Origin: an uncultured Clostridia bacterium | GTDB lineage: Bacteria > Bacillota > Clostridia > Oscillospirales > Ruminococcaceae | Assembly: GCA_937907305.1 (NCBI GenBank) | Contig: CALERQ010000119.1 | Location: 1-22,720 of the forward strand | DNA: 22,720 nt | Direction of reading: 5' to 3' | Shown here: one piece after another, positions 6,521 through 14,081 of the stretch | Numbering within the stretch: position 1 is the stretch's first letter | Layout of the letters: each line of letters starts with the position of its first letter | Position numbers and translations under genes: made by a program | The notes under the pieces: model-generated | What the model saw: the letters and a program-made list of their open reading frames with translations, nothing else | Told to the model about the DNA's origin: nothing | Database searches by the model: none

Positions 6521-6555
6521 GATGGTATCGACAAAAAGTGACAGGGGGCGAGAAA

Positions 6556-8589
6556 ATGGTCATCCGGCGGTACCTGGCCATTGGCGCGGCAGCGCTGACT
6601 GTGGGGCTCGCGGTATTCCTGCGGGCAGGCGGTACGGCACTGGCCATTTTGCTGGGGCTTTGCCTTGCCCTGGGGCTTATCAAGTCCCTGCGCCCACTGT
6701 GGCGGCCCCTGCTGTGCGGGCTGCTGGCCGCGGCACTGGTTGGCGGGCTTTACACCTGGCGGTATGTCGCCGCAGAGCAGCTGACCGGCTGTGAATTGCC
6801 CTTCACCGGGACGGTGCTGGAGGTAAGCCCCTACACCGCCCACCGCAGTACCATCTATGCCCTGGTAGGCGGAGAGTACCATGTCATTGACCTGACTGCC
6901 TACCTGCCGGAGGAGGAAACTCCCTTGGCCGGGGAACGCATCGCCGGTACACTGACCGTTACCGGGGCGGAGAGCGAGGGAGACACTCTGCTGCTTTCCG
7001 GCGGGGTGGCGCTAAAGGCCCGGCAGCTGACCGCGGAGCCGGCGGCGGAGCGCTTTTCCCCTTTGGGGTGGCTGCTGCGGCTGCGCCGCCAAACCATCGA
7101 GCAGCTAAACACACTGGGTGAAGGCGAAAGCGCCGCTTTGGTCACCGCCATGCTGACAGCCGATACCGCCGACCTGCCGGCCGCACTGCGCACCGACCTT
7201 TCCGGGGCGGGCATCAGCCACCTGCTGGCAGTTTCGGGGCTGCACCTTTCCATCCTGCTGGCGGTATGCGGCAAGCTGGGCGACCTGCTGCTGTGGAGCC
7301 GTAAAAAGAAAGCCCTTTACAGTGGACTATGCTGCCTTACCATGATCATTTTGGCCGGATTTAGTGCCAGTCTGCTGCGTGCCGCCCTGATGGCCGGTTT
7401 GGCGCTGGGTGCGCCCCTGCGGGGCCGCCGGGGCGATGGCTTGACCGGACTGGGCTTCGCGGTAGCGGTCCTTCTGCTGTGCAACCCCGCCGCCGTGTGG
7501 GAGCTGAGCTTCCTGCTCTCCTGCGGGGCTACCTTGGGTATCCTGCTGCTGGCCCGGCCGCTGGGCCGCCTGTGGCCTACCACCCGCCGCAGCCGGTGGG
7601 GCAGCCTGCTGTGGGAAAGTGCCTGTGTTTCGCTGGCGGCGCAGCTGGGCACCCTGCCCATCGCGGTGCTCAGCTTCGGCTATCTGCCCGCGTACAGTCT
7701 GCTTAGCAACCTGCTGGTGCTGCCGCTGGTATACGGCGTCATGGTGTTCGCCTTTCTCACCCTTCCCTGCCTGCCGCTGGGTGTAGGGGCCTATCCCTTT
7801 ACAGCGGCCCGGTGCTTTGCGGGCGGCATAGCTGCCCTGGCCCGCGGTATCGCCGGGCTGCCCGGCGCAGTGCTGCCCTGTGTGGCCCCCTGGCAATGGA
7901 CTGTACCAATAATCTTTGCGGCAATGCTGCTGGCGGCCGTGTTGCTGCGCGCCAAACGGGCCCGGCTGCGTCTGCTGCTCCTGGGGTGCGCCGCCGGGGT
8001 GGTACTGCTGGGCAGTGCCCTGCCCCTACAAAATACCCTGACCCTGACCACCGATGCCGCCACCGGCAGCCTCTTAGTGCAAAAGAATGGCGAAAGCCTG
8101 CTGATCAGTGGGGTGCAGGATGGCTACGAGCTCCAGATGCTGGGGCGGTTTTTGCAGCGGTGCGGCAGCCCGCGCATCACGGTGTTGGTGCAGCCGGAGG
8201 AACAGCATGACCTTTCCGCCGAGCTGCGCCTTGCCCGCCTGCTGGAGCCGGAGCTGATGCTGTGCAGCGAGGAAACGGCGCTTTTGGGCGAAGGGCAGCT
8301 CCCGGAAAGCATCATCCTGCTGCCTAATTATGATACAGTTCGTAATATATTGTCGGATTATACACTTTATAGCCTGGACGGCGTGGGAACGGTATTGCAA
8401 TTCGGCGCGCAAAAAGTGCTGAAATGTTGGGCAGGCTATGATATAATAACCGCAGAGGACATCCCCGCCGATATCTCCGCCGTGATAGATCGGGAGGGCC
8501 GCCTGTGGCTGGCCCCCGGCTGCCACTGGTGGCTGTACCGGGGCGGGGAGCTGACCATCACCCTGCCAAAGGAGGACGCTGCCCTGTGA
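6556..8589 (+). CDS. comEC: ComEC/Rec2-type DNA uptake channel, degenerate C-terminal domain
   Basis: Predicted inner-membrane channel for single-stranded DNA in transformation. It has 677 residues: an N-terminal DUF4131-like region with helices and an OB-like beta part (about 1-160), then the competence core with the family signature HLLAVSGLHLSIL (222-234) and a run of membrane helices to about residue 480. Full-length homologues end in a metallo-beta-lactamase domain with an HxHxDH site. Here the last 180 residues keep some beta-lactamase-like topology (LLVQKNGESLLISG) but contain no such histidine cluster, so a nuclease activity looks lost. The ATG at 6556 follows AGGGGGCGA. The stop overlaps the holA start as GTGA, which implies translational coupling. 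Confidence 0.92.
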   Translation: MVIRRYLAIGAAALTVGLAVFLRAGGTALAILLGLCLALGLIKSLRPLWRPLLCGLLAAALVGGLYTWRYVAAEQLTGCELPFTGTVLEVSPYTAHRSTIYALVGGEYHVIDLTAYLPEEETPLAGERIAGTLTVTGAESEGDTLLLSGGVALKARQLTAEPAAERFSPLGWLLRLRRQTIEQLNTLGEGESAALVTAMLTADTADLPAALRTDLSGAGISHLLAVSGLHLSILLAVCGKLGDLLLWSRKKKALYSGLCCLTMIILAGFSASLLRAALMAGLALGAPLRGRRGDGLTGLGFAVAVLLLCNPAAVWELSFLLSCGATLGILLLARPLGRLWPTTRRSRWGSLLWESACVSLAAQLGTLPIAVLSFGYLPAYSLLSNLLVLPLVYGVMVFAFLTLPCLPLGVGAYPFTAARCFAGGIAALARGIAGLPGAVLPCVAPWQWTVPIIFAAMLLAAVLLRAKRARLRLLLLGCAAGVVLLGSALPLQNTLTLTTDAATGSLLVQKNGESLLISGVQDGYELQMLGRFLQRCGSPRITVLVQPEEQHDLSAELRLARLLEPELMLCSEETALLGEGQLPESIILLPNYDTVRNILSDYTLYSLDGVGTVLQFGAQKVLKCWAGYDIITAEDIPADISAVIDREGRLWLAPGCHWWLYRGGELTITLPKEDAAL

Positions 8590-9641
8590 TCTTTCCCAAT
8601 CTGCGCGCGCTGGATACCCATATCAAGGCCGGAGCCCTGCTGCCGGTCTACCTGCTGTACGGTGAGGAAAACCGGCAGATCGAAGCGGCGCGGGACCGGC
8701 TGGTGAAAACCATTGTACCGGAGGGAGACAGCATGAACTTGCTGCGCTGCGACGGCAGCGGCGGCGAGGTGGACTGGGACGGCATCGCCGACCTGCTGTG
8801 GTCGATGAGCTTTACCCCCGGGCGCAAGTGCGCCGTGGTAGATGACCTGAATCCCTCCGGACTGGGCAGTACCGGTATGAACAAGCTCTCGGAGCTGATG
8901 GCCCAACCGATGGAGGACGGGGTGCTGATCCTGACGGTGCGGGGCAGCGCCAAACAATTTGCCAAAAAGGAGGCGGCAGCCACCAAGCTGCTGAACCTGT
9001 GCGATAAAGCGGGCGGCGTGTGCCGCTTTGCCGCCATGACCCGCGGCGATGTAGGGAAATTTGCGCGGCAGACCGCGCTGCGGCTGGGCTGCGTACTGGA
9101 GCCGGAGGAAGCCGCCCTGCTGGCGGATTATTGCAATCTGGACAGCCTGCGGCTGCGGCAGGAGGTGGAAAAGCTGGCGGCCTACCACGGCTACACCGGC
9201 AAGATCCTCAAAGAGGACATCGAGGCGCTGGTGGCCCCCACCGTGGATGCGAATGTATTCCAGCTGGGGGATAAGGTACTGCGCGGCGATTTTAACGGGG
9301 CCATGGCAATCGTAGATGACCTGCTCTTTTTACAGGAGCGGCCGGAAAGCATCCTGACCATTCTTACCATGTCCTTTGTGGATTACTACCGGGCAGCAGC
9401 GGTGCGCCGGGCCGGGGTAGCGGAGGCCACTGCCCGCAAGGAGCTGGGCTACGGCGGCAGCTACCGCTTTACCAAGGCGCTGGAACAGTGCGGCCGGCTG
9501 AGCCGCCCCGCATTGGAAGGCTCGCTGGAGATCCTGGCGGATGCCGATGCCCGCATGAAGCAAAGTGCCGCCGATGGACGCACCGTACTGGAGGTCACCA
9601 TTCTGCGGCTCATCGAGCTGCTGCGGAGGGAACAGGCATGA
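8586..9641 (+). CDS. holA: DNA polymerase III subunit delta
   Basis: Delta subunit of the clamp loader that opens the sliding clamp during replication. The 351-residue product has the HolA layout: an N-terminal AAA-like domain with YLLYGEENRQIEAARDRL, then TPGRKCAVVDDL and MEDGVLILTVRGSAKQF. A helical lid follows (AALLADYCNLDSLRLRQEVEKLAAY, VFQLGDKVLRGDFNGAM), then a C-terminal collar domain. It starts at GTG 8586, overlapping the comEC stop, with AAAGGAGGA ten bases upstream; comEC followed by holA is a common Firmicute order. Its own stop overlaps the next gene as ATGA. Confidence 0.96.
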   Translation: MIFPNLRALDTHIKAGALLPVYLLYGEENRQIEAARDRLVKTIVPEGDSMNLLRCDGSGGEVDWDGIADLLWSMSFTPGRKCAVVDDLNPSGLGSTGMNKLSELMAQPMEDGVLILTVRGSAKQFAKKEAAATKLLNLCDKAGGVCRFAAMTRGDVGKFARQTALRLGCVLEPEEAALLADYCNLDSLRLRQEVEKLAAYHGYTGKILKEDIEALVAPTVDANVFQLGDKVLRGDFNGAMAIVDDLLFLQERPESILTILTMSFVDYYRAAAVRRAGVAEATARKELGYGGSYRFTKALEQCGRLSRPALEGSLEILADADARMKQSAADGRTVLEVTILRLIELLRREQA

Positions 9642-10222
9642 AGCGTCGGTTGAAGTATCCTCTTATCGTGGAGGGAAAATACGATAAAGCGACCCTCAGC
9701 AATCTGGTGGAGGGGGAGATCCTCCTCACCGATGGCTTTCGCATCTACAAGAATAAAGAAATGCTTTCACTCCTCCGGCAGCTGGCCCAAAAGGGCCCGG
9801 TGGCCGTGCTGACCGACAGCGACCGGGCGGGCTTTGCCATCCGGGGGCATCTGGCCGGGGCCATCCCGCCGGAACGGCTGATCCAGGTCTATATCCCTGA
9901 AATATACGGCAAGGAGCGCCGCAAAGCCACCCCCAGTGCCGAGGGCAAACTGGGGGTAGAGGGCATACCGCCCGAAATATTGCTGGGCATTTTGGAACAA
10001 GCCGGGCTGCTGGAGGATAGCGAAGCCCCCTGCCCTGCCGCCATTACCAAGGCCGACCTGTACCGGCTGGGGCTGAGCGGCGGGCCGGGCAGCGCCGAAA
10101 AGCGCCGGGCCCTGTGCCATAGGCTCAATTTACCGCAGGGGCTGAGCGCCAACGCCCTGCCGGGCGTGCTGGCCCGGCTGGTAAGCCTGGAGGAACTGGA
10201 AGTGCTTGCGGCGGATCTGTAA
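9638..10222 (+). CDS. rnmV: TOPRIM nuclease, RNase M5-like (DUF4093)
   Basis: A 194-residue protein with an N-terminal TOPRIM domain: VEGKYD gives the catalytic Glu12, and VLTDSDRAG gives the DxD pair at Asp60 and Asp62. The rest resembles the DUF4093 region of RNase M5 (YIPEIYGKERRK, EGKLGVEGIP). RNase M5 matures the 5S rRNA precursor in Firmicutes. The start ATG at 9638 overlaps the holA stop, with GGAGG nine bases ahead. B. subtilis rnmV lies next to ksgA rather than holA, so this context is different. The family call is firm. The exact 5S role is inferred. Confidence 0.85.
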   Translation: MKRRLKYPLIVEGKYDKATLSNLVEGEILLTDGFRIYKNKEMLSLLRQLAQKGPVAVLTDSDRAGFAIRGHLAGAIPPERLIQVYIPEIYGKERRKATPSAEGKLGVEGIPPEILLGILEQAGLLEDSEAPCPAAITKADLYRLGLSGGPGSAEKRRALCHRLNLPQGLSANALPGVLARLVSLEELEVLAADL

Positions 10223-10327
10223 CGCTCCCGCGGTCAATTGACTTTTGAATTCGCGCGGGAACCCGGTTCGGGGCGCCCCGGAGCCAGGTCCCCGCGCCCA
10301 CCATACCAAGGAAAGGAGGCTGCCGCC

Positions 10328-11647
10328 ATGCAGCTTGCATCGCTGGGATTTTTGTTCGTATTGCTGCCGGTTGGCGGCCTCATCTACTATTTCCTGCGTG
10401 GAGCCGGCCGGCGATGGTTCCTGCTGGGGTATTCCCTGCTCTTCGTGGGGCTGCTTTCCCCACTGTGCCTGCTGTTGCTGCTGGCTGTCATGGTCCCGGA
10501 TTACCTGCTGGCCCGGTATATCGCCATGGCCCACCCGCGGGCCCGGGCCATCCTGCTGGGCTGCGTCATCAAGGACATCACCCTGGCGGTGGTCTGCTCC
10601 GTCCTTACCGAACTGGATAAACTCATCCTCCCGGTAGGCATCTCTATCGCGGCCTTCACCTCGGTGGGCTACCTCATCGACCTGTACCACAGCGAATGTG
10701 ACCCCATCGATGATCCCATCCGCTACGGGGTATTCTGCAGCTTTTTCGGCAAGCTGTATATCGGCCCCATCGTTTCGGCGCAGCAGTTCGTCCCCCAGCT
10801 GGATGATCCCCAAATGACCGCCGAGGGCATTACCCGGGGAATGGTACAGTATTTGCGGGGGCTCGCCAAGATCGTCATTCTGGCCGGCTCTCTGCAGGAG
10901 CTCATTATCCAGTGGGAAACACTGCTTTCGCTGGAGGTCACCATCCTGGGCACCTGGCTGCATGTCTTGTGCTACATCTTCTACATCTACTTTACCCTTT
11001 CCGGTTACAGCGATATGGCCCGGGGCACCGGCGCCATCTTCGGGCTGGATCTGCCGGAAAATTTCCATCACCCGCTGCAAAGCTCCTCGGTAGCGGATTT
11101 CTTCGGACGGTTTAATATCTCCGCCAATCGCTTTGTGCGCAAATATGTTTACCAGGCGCTGGGCGCGGAGGATAACGGTCCCCTTTCCACCTCGGTCAAT
11201 ATCCTGCTCATCACCATGCTGATGGGCCTGTGGTATGGCATCAACCTCAATTATCTGGTGTGGGGCGCCTTTCTGGGCCTGTTCATCATCTTCGAGGTGC
11301 TGTATATCGAGCGTCATGTGGAAAAAATCCCACCCTACCTGTGCCGGATGTATACTTTTATCGCCATCCTTATTTCCTTCTGCTGGTACTGCGGCGATAG
11401 CCTGGCGGCTTCGGCTGCCTCCCTGCGGGTGATGCTGGGTCTGGGCGGAGCCGCTGCCGCCAACCAAAGCTGCCTGTACCTGCTGCAGACCCACTGGCTA
11501 TTGCTGGCCGCCAGCGTGTTCCTGTGCAGCGGCGCGGTAAGCCCGCTGCTGGCCCGCTTTACCCGGCGCTGGCCCACCGCCGCCCACACCGCCACCCTGG
11601 TGTGGAACCTCATCCTGTTGGCCACTTCGCTGGCCTTCCTGCTGTAA
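10328..11647 (+). CDS. MBOAT-family membrane protein lacking both catalytic histidines
   Basis: A 439-residue polytopic protein of the AlgI/DltB acyltransferase family, whose members hand acyl groups across the membrane to an extracellular acceptor. Family landmarks are intact: FTSVGYLIDLYH, a YFTLSGYSDMARGTGAIFGL segment, DFFGRFNISANRFVRKYVY (AlgI-type DFWRRWHISLSTWFRDY) and MGLWYGINLNYLVWG (AlgI-type GLWHGA). The two conserved histidines are replaced by Asn263 and Tyr303, so acyl transfer by the usual mechanism is unlikely. The reading frame is otherwise clean. AAAGGAGG precedes the ATG at 10328. It is followed by a DHHW-type partner gene, as in alginate and wall acetylation systems. Confidence 0.88.
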   Translation: MQLASLGFLFVLLPVGGLIYYFLRGAGRRWFLLGYSLLFVGLLSPLCLLLLLAVMVPDYLLARYIAMAHPRARAILLGCVIKDITLAVVCSVLTELDKLILPVGISIAAFTSVGYLIDLYHSECDPIDDPIRYGVFCSFFGKLYIGPIVSAQQFVPQLDDPQMTAEGITRGMVQYLRGLAKIVILAGSLQELIIQWETLLSLEVTILGTWLHVLCYIFYIYFTLSGYSDMARGTGAIFGLDLPENFHHPLQSSSVADFFGRFNISANRFVRKYVYQALGAEDNGPLSTSVNILLITMLMGLWYGINLNYLVWGAFLGLFIIFEVLYIERHVEKIPPYLCRMYTFIAILISFCWYCGDSLAASAASLRVMLGLGGAAAANQSCLYLLQTHWLLLAASVFLCSGAVSPLLARFTRRWPTAAHTATLVWNLILLATSLAFLL

Positions 11648-11680
11648 AGGGGCGCTGCCGCACCTGTTCTTCCGGAAAGT

Positions 11681-11797
11681 CCCTGCAGGGGGCAGAGGCG
11701 GGCCGCAGGCCGCCCGCCGGAACGGCGGGCACACGGGCATCGCCCGTGTCGGCGGCTTCGCCGCCGGGCCCGCGGCCCGCGCTCTCCCCCTGCAGGA
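11681..11797. repeat. GC-rich palindromic element (copy B)
   Basis: A run of nested hairpins with near-terminal inverted repeats: CCTGCAGGGGG at the left and CCCCCTGCAGG at the right. The internal part matches copy A at 5761-5860. It fills the space between the MBOAT and DHHW genes. It contains no open coding capacity of its own and looks like a non-autonomous mobile or REP-type element. Confidence 0.85.
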
Positions 11798-11835
11798 ACC
11801 AATCCCACTCTACCAAAAAGGAGGCTGCCGCCAAA

Positions 11836-12924
11836 ATGAAACGCTATCGCATCATTGCCCTCATTTATGCCGTGCTGCTGTTCGGCGGCCTGCTGGGCAG
11901 CCTGTTCCTTACCGGGCACTTCACCGGAGATTATACAGCCGCAGAAGGTACCCCGGGTGCGCGAACTGAAACCGCCCTGCGGCAGAACCTGCCGCTGCGG
12001 GATGCCCTAAAGCGCTGGAAAACCACCCTGCTGATGCTGGGCGGTGTGCAGGAGCTGGATGGTATCTACTTTACCGGGGAGGGTCTCATTGAAAATTTGA
12101 CCGTGACCGATGAAACATTGGGAGAAAAAAACCTTGCTGCCCTGCAGGACTACTGCCGGGAAGCGGAGCCCTACGCTGTGCTGCTGCCCAGTGCCTGTGC
12201 CATCAGCAGCCAATTGCTGCCGGAAGCCGCCCTGCTTTTTGATCAGGAGACCTGGCTGCAAAACGCCGCCGCGGCGCTCTCTCCCCTGTGCCGGGAGGTG
12301 CTGAACGCTTACCCACTTCTGGAAGAACATGGAAATAACAGGTTGTTCTATCGTACTGATTCCCGGCCTACCCAGCTGACCGGCTACCTGCTGTATCAGG
12401 CACTGGGCTCGGCCTTGGATTATTTTCCCTATACGAAGGACAGCTTTAGCAATACACCGCTGCGGTACGACTGCACCGGCAGCCTGTATGCCCGCTGGAG
12501 CTACGATAAAGTCCGGGCTGATGTAGTAACGGCACTGCTGCCGCTGGAGGACAGCCGCAGCTACACCGTCACCCACACCGCCGCCGATGGCACTGTGACC
12601 CGTTGGGATACCCTGTACCCGCTGGAAGGCACCGCGGGGATGGATTGTATTTTGGGCGGGCCGGCTGCTACCATTACCGTAACGGCTGAAGGCAGCATTC
12701 CCCGCAGCTTGCTGGTTCTGGGGGATGAGAATGCCCTGTGTGTGATCCCCTACCTGGCGCTGCACTATGACCGCATCACCTATATGGATGTGACCCGATG
12801 CAGCGAGGAGCAGCTGGCTGCCCTCGCTGGGGCGGAGTATAAGCGTACCCTGCTGCTGTATGGCGCGCCTACCCTGCTGAACACCGACCTAACCACCGAG
12901 TTGGCCACTCTGACCCAAAGCTGA
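11836..12924 (+). CDS. DHHW/AlgJ-like secreted protein with lost active site
   Basis: A 362-residue protein with an N-terminal anchor (IIALIYAVLLFGGLLGSLFL) and an extracytoplasmic SGNH-hydrolase-like domain of the DHHW family, the usual partner of MBOAT acetylases. Recognisable segments are DGIYFTGEGLIEN, YAVLLPSACAIS, RLFYRTDSRPTQLTGYLLYQAL and SLLVLGDENALCVIPYLALH. In the family the third normally reads RTDHHWT and the last GDSY. Here DHHW has become DSRP (175-178) and the nucleophile serine has become Glu298. All catalytic positions I can place are therefore gone, while the fold-defining residues persist. AAGGAGG precedes the ATG at 11836. It is probably co-transcribed with the MBOAT gene despite the repeat element between them. 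Confidence 0.82.
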   Translation: MKRYRIIALIYAVLLFGGLLGSLFLTGHFTGDYTAAEGTPGARTETALRQNLPLRDALKRWKTTLLMLGGVQELDGIYFTGEGLIENLTVTDETLGEKNLAALQDYCREAEPYAVLLPSACAISSQLLPEAALLFDQETWLQNAAAALSPLCREVLNAYPLLEEHGNNRLFYRTDSRPTQLTGYLLYQALGSALDYFPYTKDSFSNTPLRYDCTGSLYARWSYDKVRADVVTALLPLEDSRSYTVTHTAADGTVTRWDTLYPLEGTAGMDCILGGPAATITVTAEGSIPRSLLVLGDENALCVIPYLALHYDRITYMDVTRCSEEQLAALAGAEYKRTLLLYGAPTLLNTDLTTELATLTQS

Positions 12925-12942
12925 ATGCCCGGAATCAACTTG

Positions 12943-12975
12943 CCCCGCACCCTTACGGATGCGGGGATTTTATTT
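12943..12975 (+). terminator. terminator after the DHHW gene
   Basis: CCCCGCA pairs with TGCGGGG across a ten-base loop and is followed by ATTTTATTTT. Confidence 0.82.
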
Positions 12976-12993
12976 TGTGCAGGGGCCGGGCCA

Positions 12994-13085
12994 GGGCGCC
13001 CCGCGCGGCGGCGAAGCCGCCTGGCCGGAGGGGCGGTAAAACCGCCCCTCCGGCTCCCCGCCTGCGGCGGGGGCGCGGGGCGCCC
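12994..13085. repeat. GC-rich compound palindrome
   Basis: Outer arms GGGCGCCCCGCG and CGCGGGGCGCCC enclose GCGGC-GAA-GCCGC, CCGGAGGGGCGGT/ACCGCCCCTCCGG and CCCCGCC/GGCGGGG. It lies between the convergent DHHW and rlmH genes, directly before the parS site. Confidence 0.8.
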
Positions 13086-13094
13086 GAACCGGCC

Positions 13095-13108
13095 TTGTTC
13101 GCGAACAA
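13095..13108. promoter_or_regulatory. 14-bp perfect palindrome next to parS
   Basis: TTGTTCGCGAACAA is a perfect palindrome that ends one base before the parS site. It looks like a binding site for a dimeric DNA-binding protein. No owner is known to me. Confidence 0.55.
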
Positions 13109-13109
13109 A

Positions 13110-13125
13110 TGTTTCACGTGAAACA
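13110..13125. other. parS centromere site (ParB binding)
   Basis: TGTTTCACGTGAAACA is a perfect 16-bp match to the consensus parS site bound by ParB (Spo0J), which seeds the segregation complex on bacterial chromosomes. It lies in a non-transcribed gap between two convergent, terminated genes. parS sites cluster near the replication origin, which suggests that this window is origin-proximal. Confidence 0.93.
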
Positions 13126-13135
13126 TTTTGCCCCG

Positions 13136-13171
13136 GAAAAAAAGAAACCCGGAGCCTGCAAAAGCTCCGGG
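13136..13171 (-). terminator. rlmH terminator
   Basis: On the minus strand, CCCGGAGC pairs with GCTCCGGG across an eight-base loop, followed by TTTCTTTTTTT. Confidence 0.88.
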
Positions 13172-13181
13172 GAATGGGCAG

Positions 13182-13655
13182 TTATTTGTGGTACTTGGCG
13201 CCGGCATTGATGGAGCAGGCACGGTAGAGCTGCTCGCAGAGAAGCACCCGGGCCAGCTGGTGCGGAAAGGTGAGCCGGGAAAAGCTGATCTTCCGGGCGG
13301 CGGCCGCCTTTACCTGGGGGGAAAGGCCAAAGCTGCCGCCGATGATAAAGCTCAGGCAGCCGCTTTTTTGGGCGGAGAAGGAGATGAGCTGCGCCAGCTG
13401 CGGCGAGGAAAGCATCTCCCCCTCAATACACAAGGGGAAAATGAGGCCGGCGGCTTTTTTGAGGATACGGTTTCCCTCTTCCTCCAGGCCGCGGGCAATT
13501 TCGGCTTCGGAGGGATTATCGGGCAAGCGATATTCCTCCAGCTCGATGATCTCGAAGCGGCAGTAGGCACCCAGGCGCTTTTGGTACTCGGCGATGCCCT
13601 GCCGCATCCAGTCCTCCTTCACCTTGCCGATGGCAATTATTTGAATTTTTAGCAT
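13182..13655 (-). CDS. rlmH: 23S rRNA (pseudouridine1915-N3)-methyltransferase RlmH
   Basis: Methylates pseudouridine 1915 in helix 69 of 23S rRNA, using S-adenosylmethionine. The 157 residues match the usual length. The SPOUT knot is clear at the C-terminus: FIIGGSFGLSP (SAM-binding glycine loop), KISFSRLTFPHQLARVLLCEQ, and the terminal INAGAKYHK, nearly invariant in the family. The ATG at 13655 follows GAGGAGA. It is the last gene of the murA, walJ, rlmH series on this strand. A 219-bp duplication of its first 21 codons and upstream region lies immediately upstream. Confidence 0.97.
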   Translation of the reverse strand: MLKIQIIAIGKVKEDWMRQGIAEYQKRLGAYCRFEIIELEEYRLPDNPSEAEIARGLEEEGNRILKKAAGLIFPLCIEGEMLSSPQLAQLISFSAQKSGCLSFIIGGSFGLSPQVKAAAARKISFSRLTFPHQLARVLLCEQLYRACSINAGAKYHK

Positions 13656-13810
13656 AATATTCTCTCCTCACGAGTGGGCTACCGCTGGAGCTGTCCATTC
13701 CCACGTTTTGGGTATCGGGCAATGCCCTTGACCTTCGCCGTCCCGCATTCATCTCAAAAACGAATCATGGTCTTACAGATGCTCCATAAGGTGACGCGGA
13801 CGGTTGGCGG
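13592..13810. repeat. 219-bp direct repeat, copy 1 (functional rlmH start)
   Basis: Covers the first 21 codons of rlmH, its ribosome site and 155 bases upstream. It matches 13842-14060 with only scattered substitutions, at an exact 250-base offset and with 31 bases between copies. Confidence 0.9.
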
Positions 13811-13905
13811 CAACGGAGGGGCGGCTGCCCTAATGCTTCGACGATGCTCTGCCGCATCCATTCCTCCTTCACCTTGTCAATGGCAATTATTTGAATTTTT
13901 AGCAT
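13765..13905 (-). pseudogene. truncated rlmH copy (46 codons)
   Basis: Starts at the ATG at 13905 with MLKIQIIAIDKVKEEWMRQ, the first residues of RlmH with G10D and D15E changes. It leaves rlmH homology after about 21 codons and runs through unrelated sequence and the duplicated upstream region to a stop at 13765. It has no methyltransferase core. It is an untranslated relic or a short leader peptide just upstream of the real gene. Confidence 0.75.
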
Positions 13906-14060
13906 AATATTCTCTCCTCACGAGTGGGCTGCCGCTGGAGCTGTCCATTCCCATGTTTTGGGTATCGGGCAATGCCATTGAACTTCGCCGTCCCGCATTC
14001 ATCTCAAAAACGAATCATGGTCTTACAGATGCTCCATAGGGTGACGCAGACGGTTGGCGG
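13842..14060. repeat. 219-bp direct repeat, copy 2 (orphan copy)
   Basis: Second copy of the rlmH start region, lying between the walJ stop and copy 1. It keeps the GAGGAGA ribosome site and the ATG, so a short peptide could be made from it. About a dozen substitutions separate it from copy 1, so it is not a very recent event or assembly artefact. Confidence 0.88.
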
Positions 14061-14081
14061 TATCAGCATACTGTTTTCTCC

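Noticed and set aside
4466..6541. 691-codon plus-strand open frame
   Set aside because: Antisense to the SpoIID-like gene. It has Gly/Ile/Asp-rich low complexity without motifs and no ribosome site.
11688..11795. Apparent coding extension upstream of the DHHW gene through the repeat element
   Set aside because: The ATG at 11836 has a strong ribosome site and is followed directly by the membrane anchor; the upstream frame is only the palindromic element.
13592..14060. CRISPR array or tandem satellite
   Set aside because: Only two long copies with one short gap, and the repeat contains the rlmH start; no short regularly spaced repeats exist anywhere in the window.
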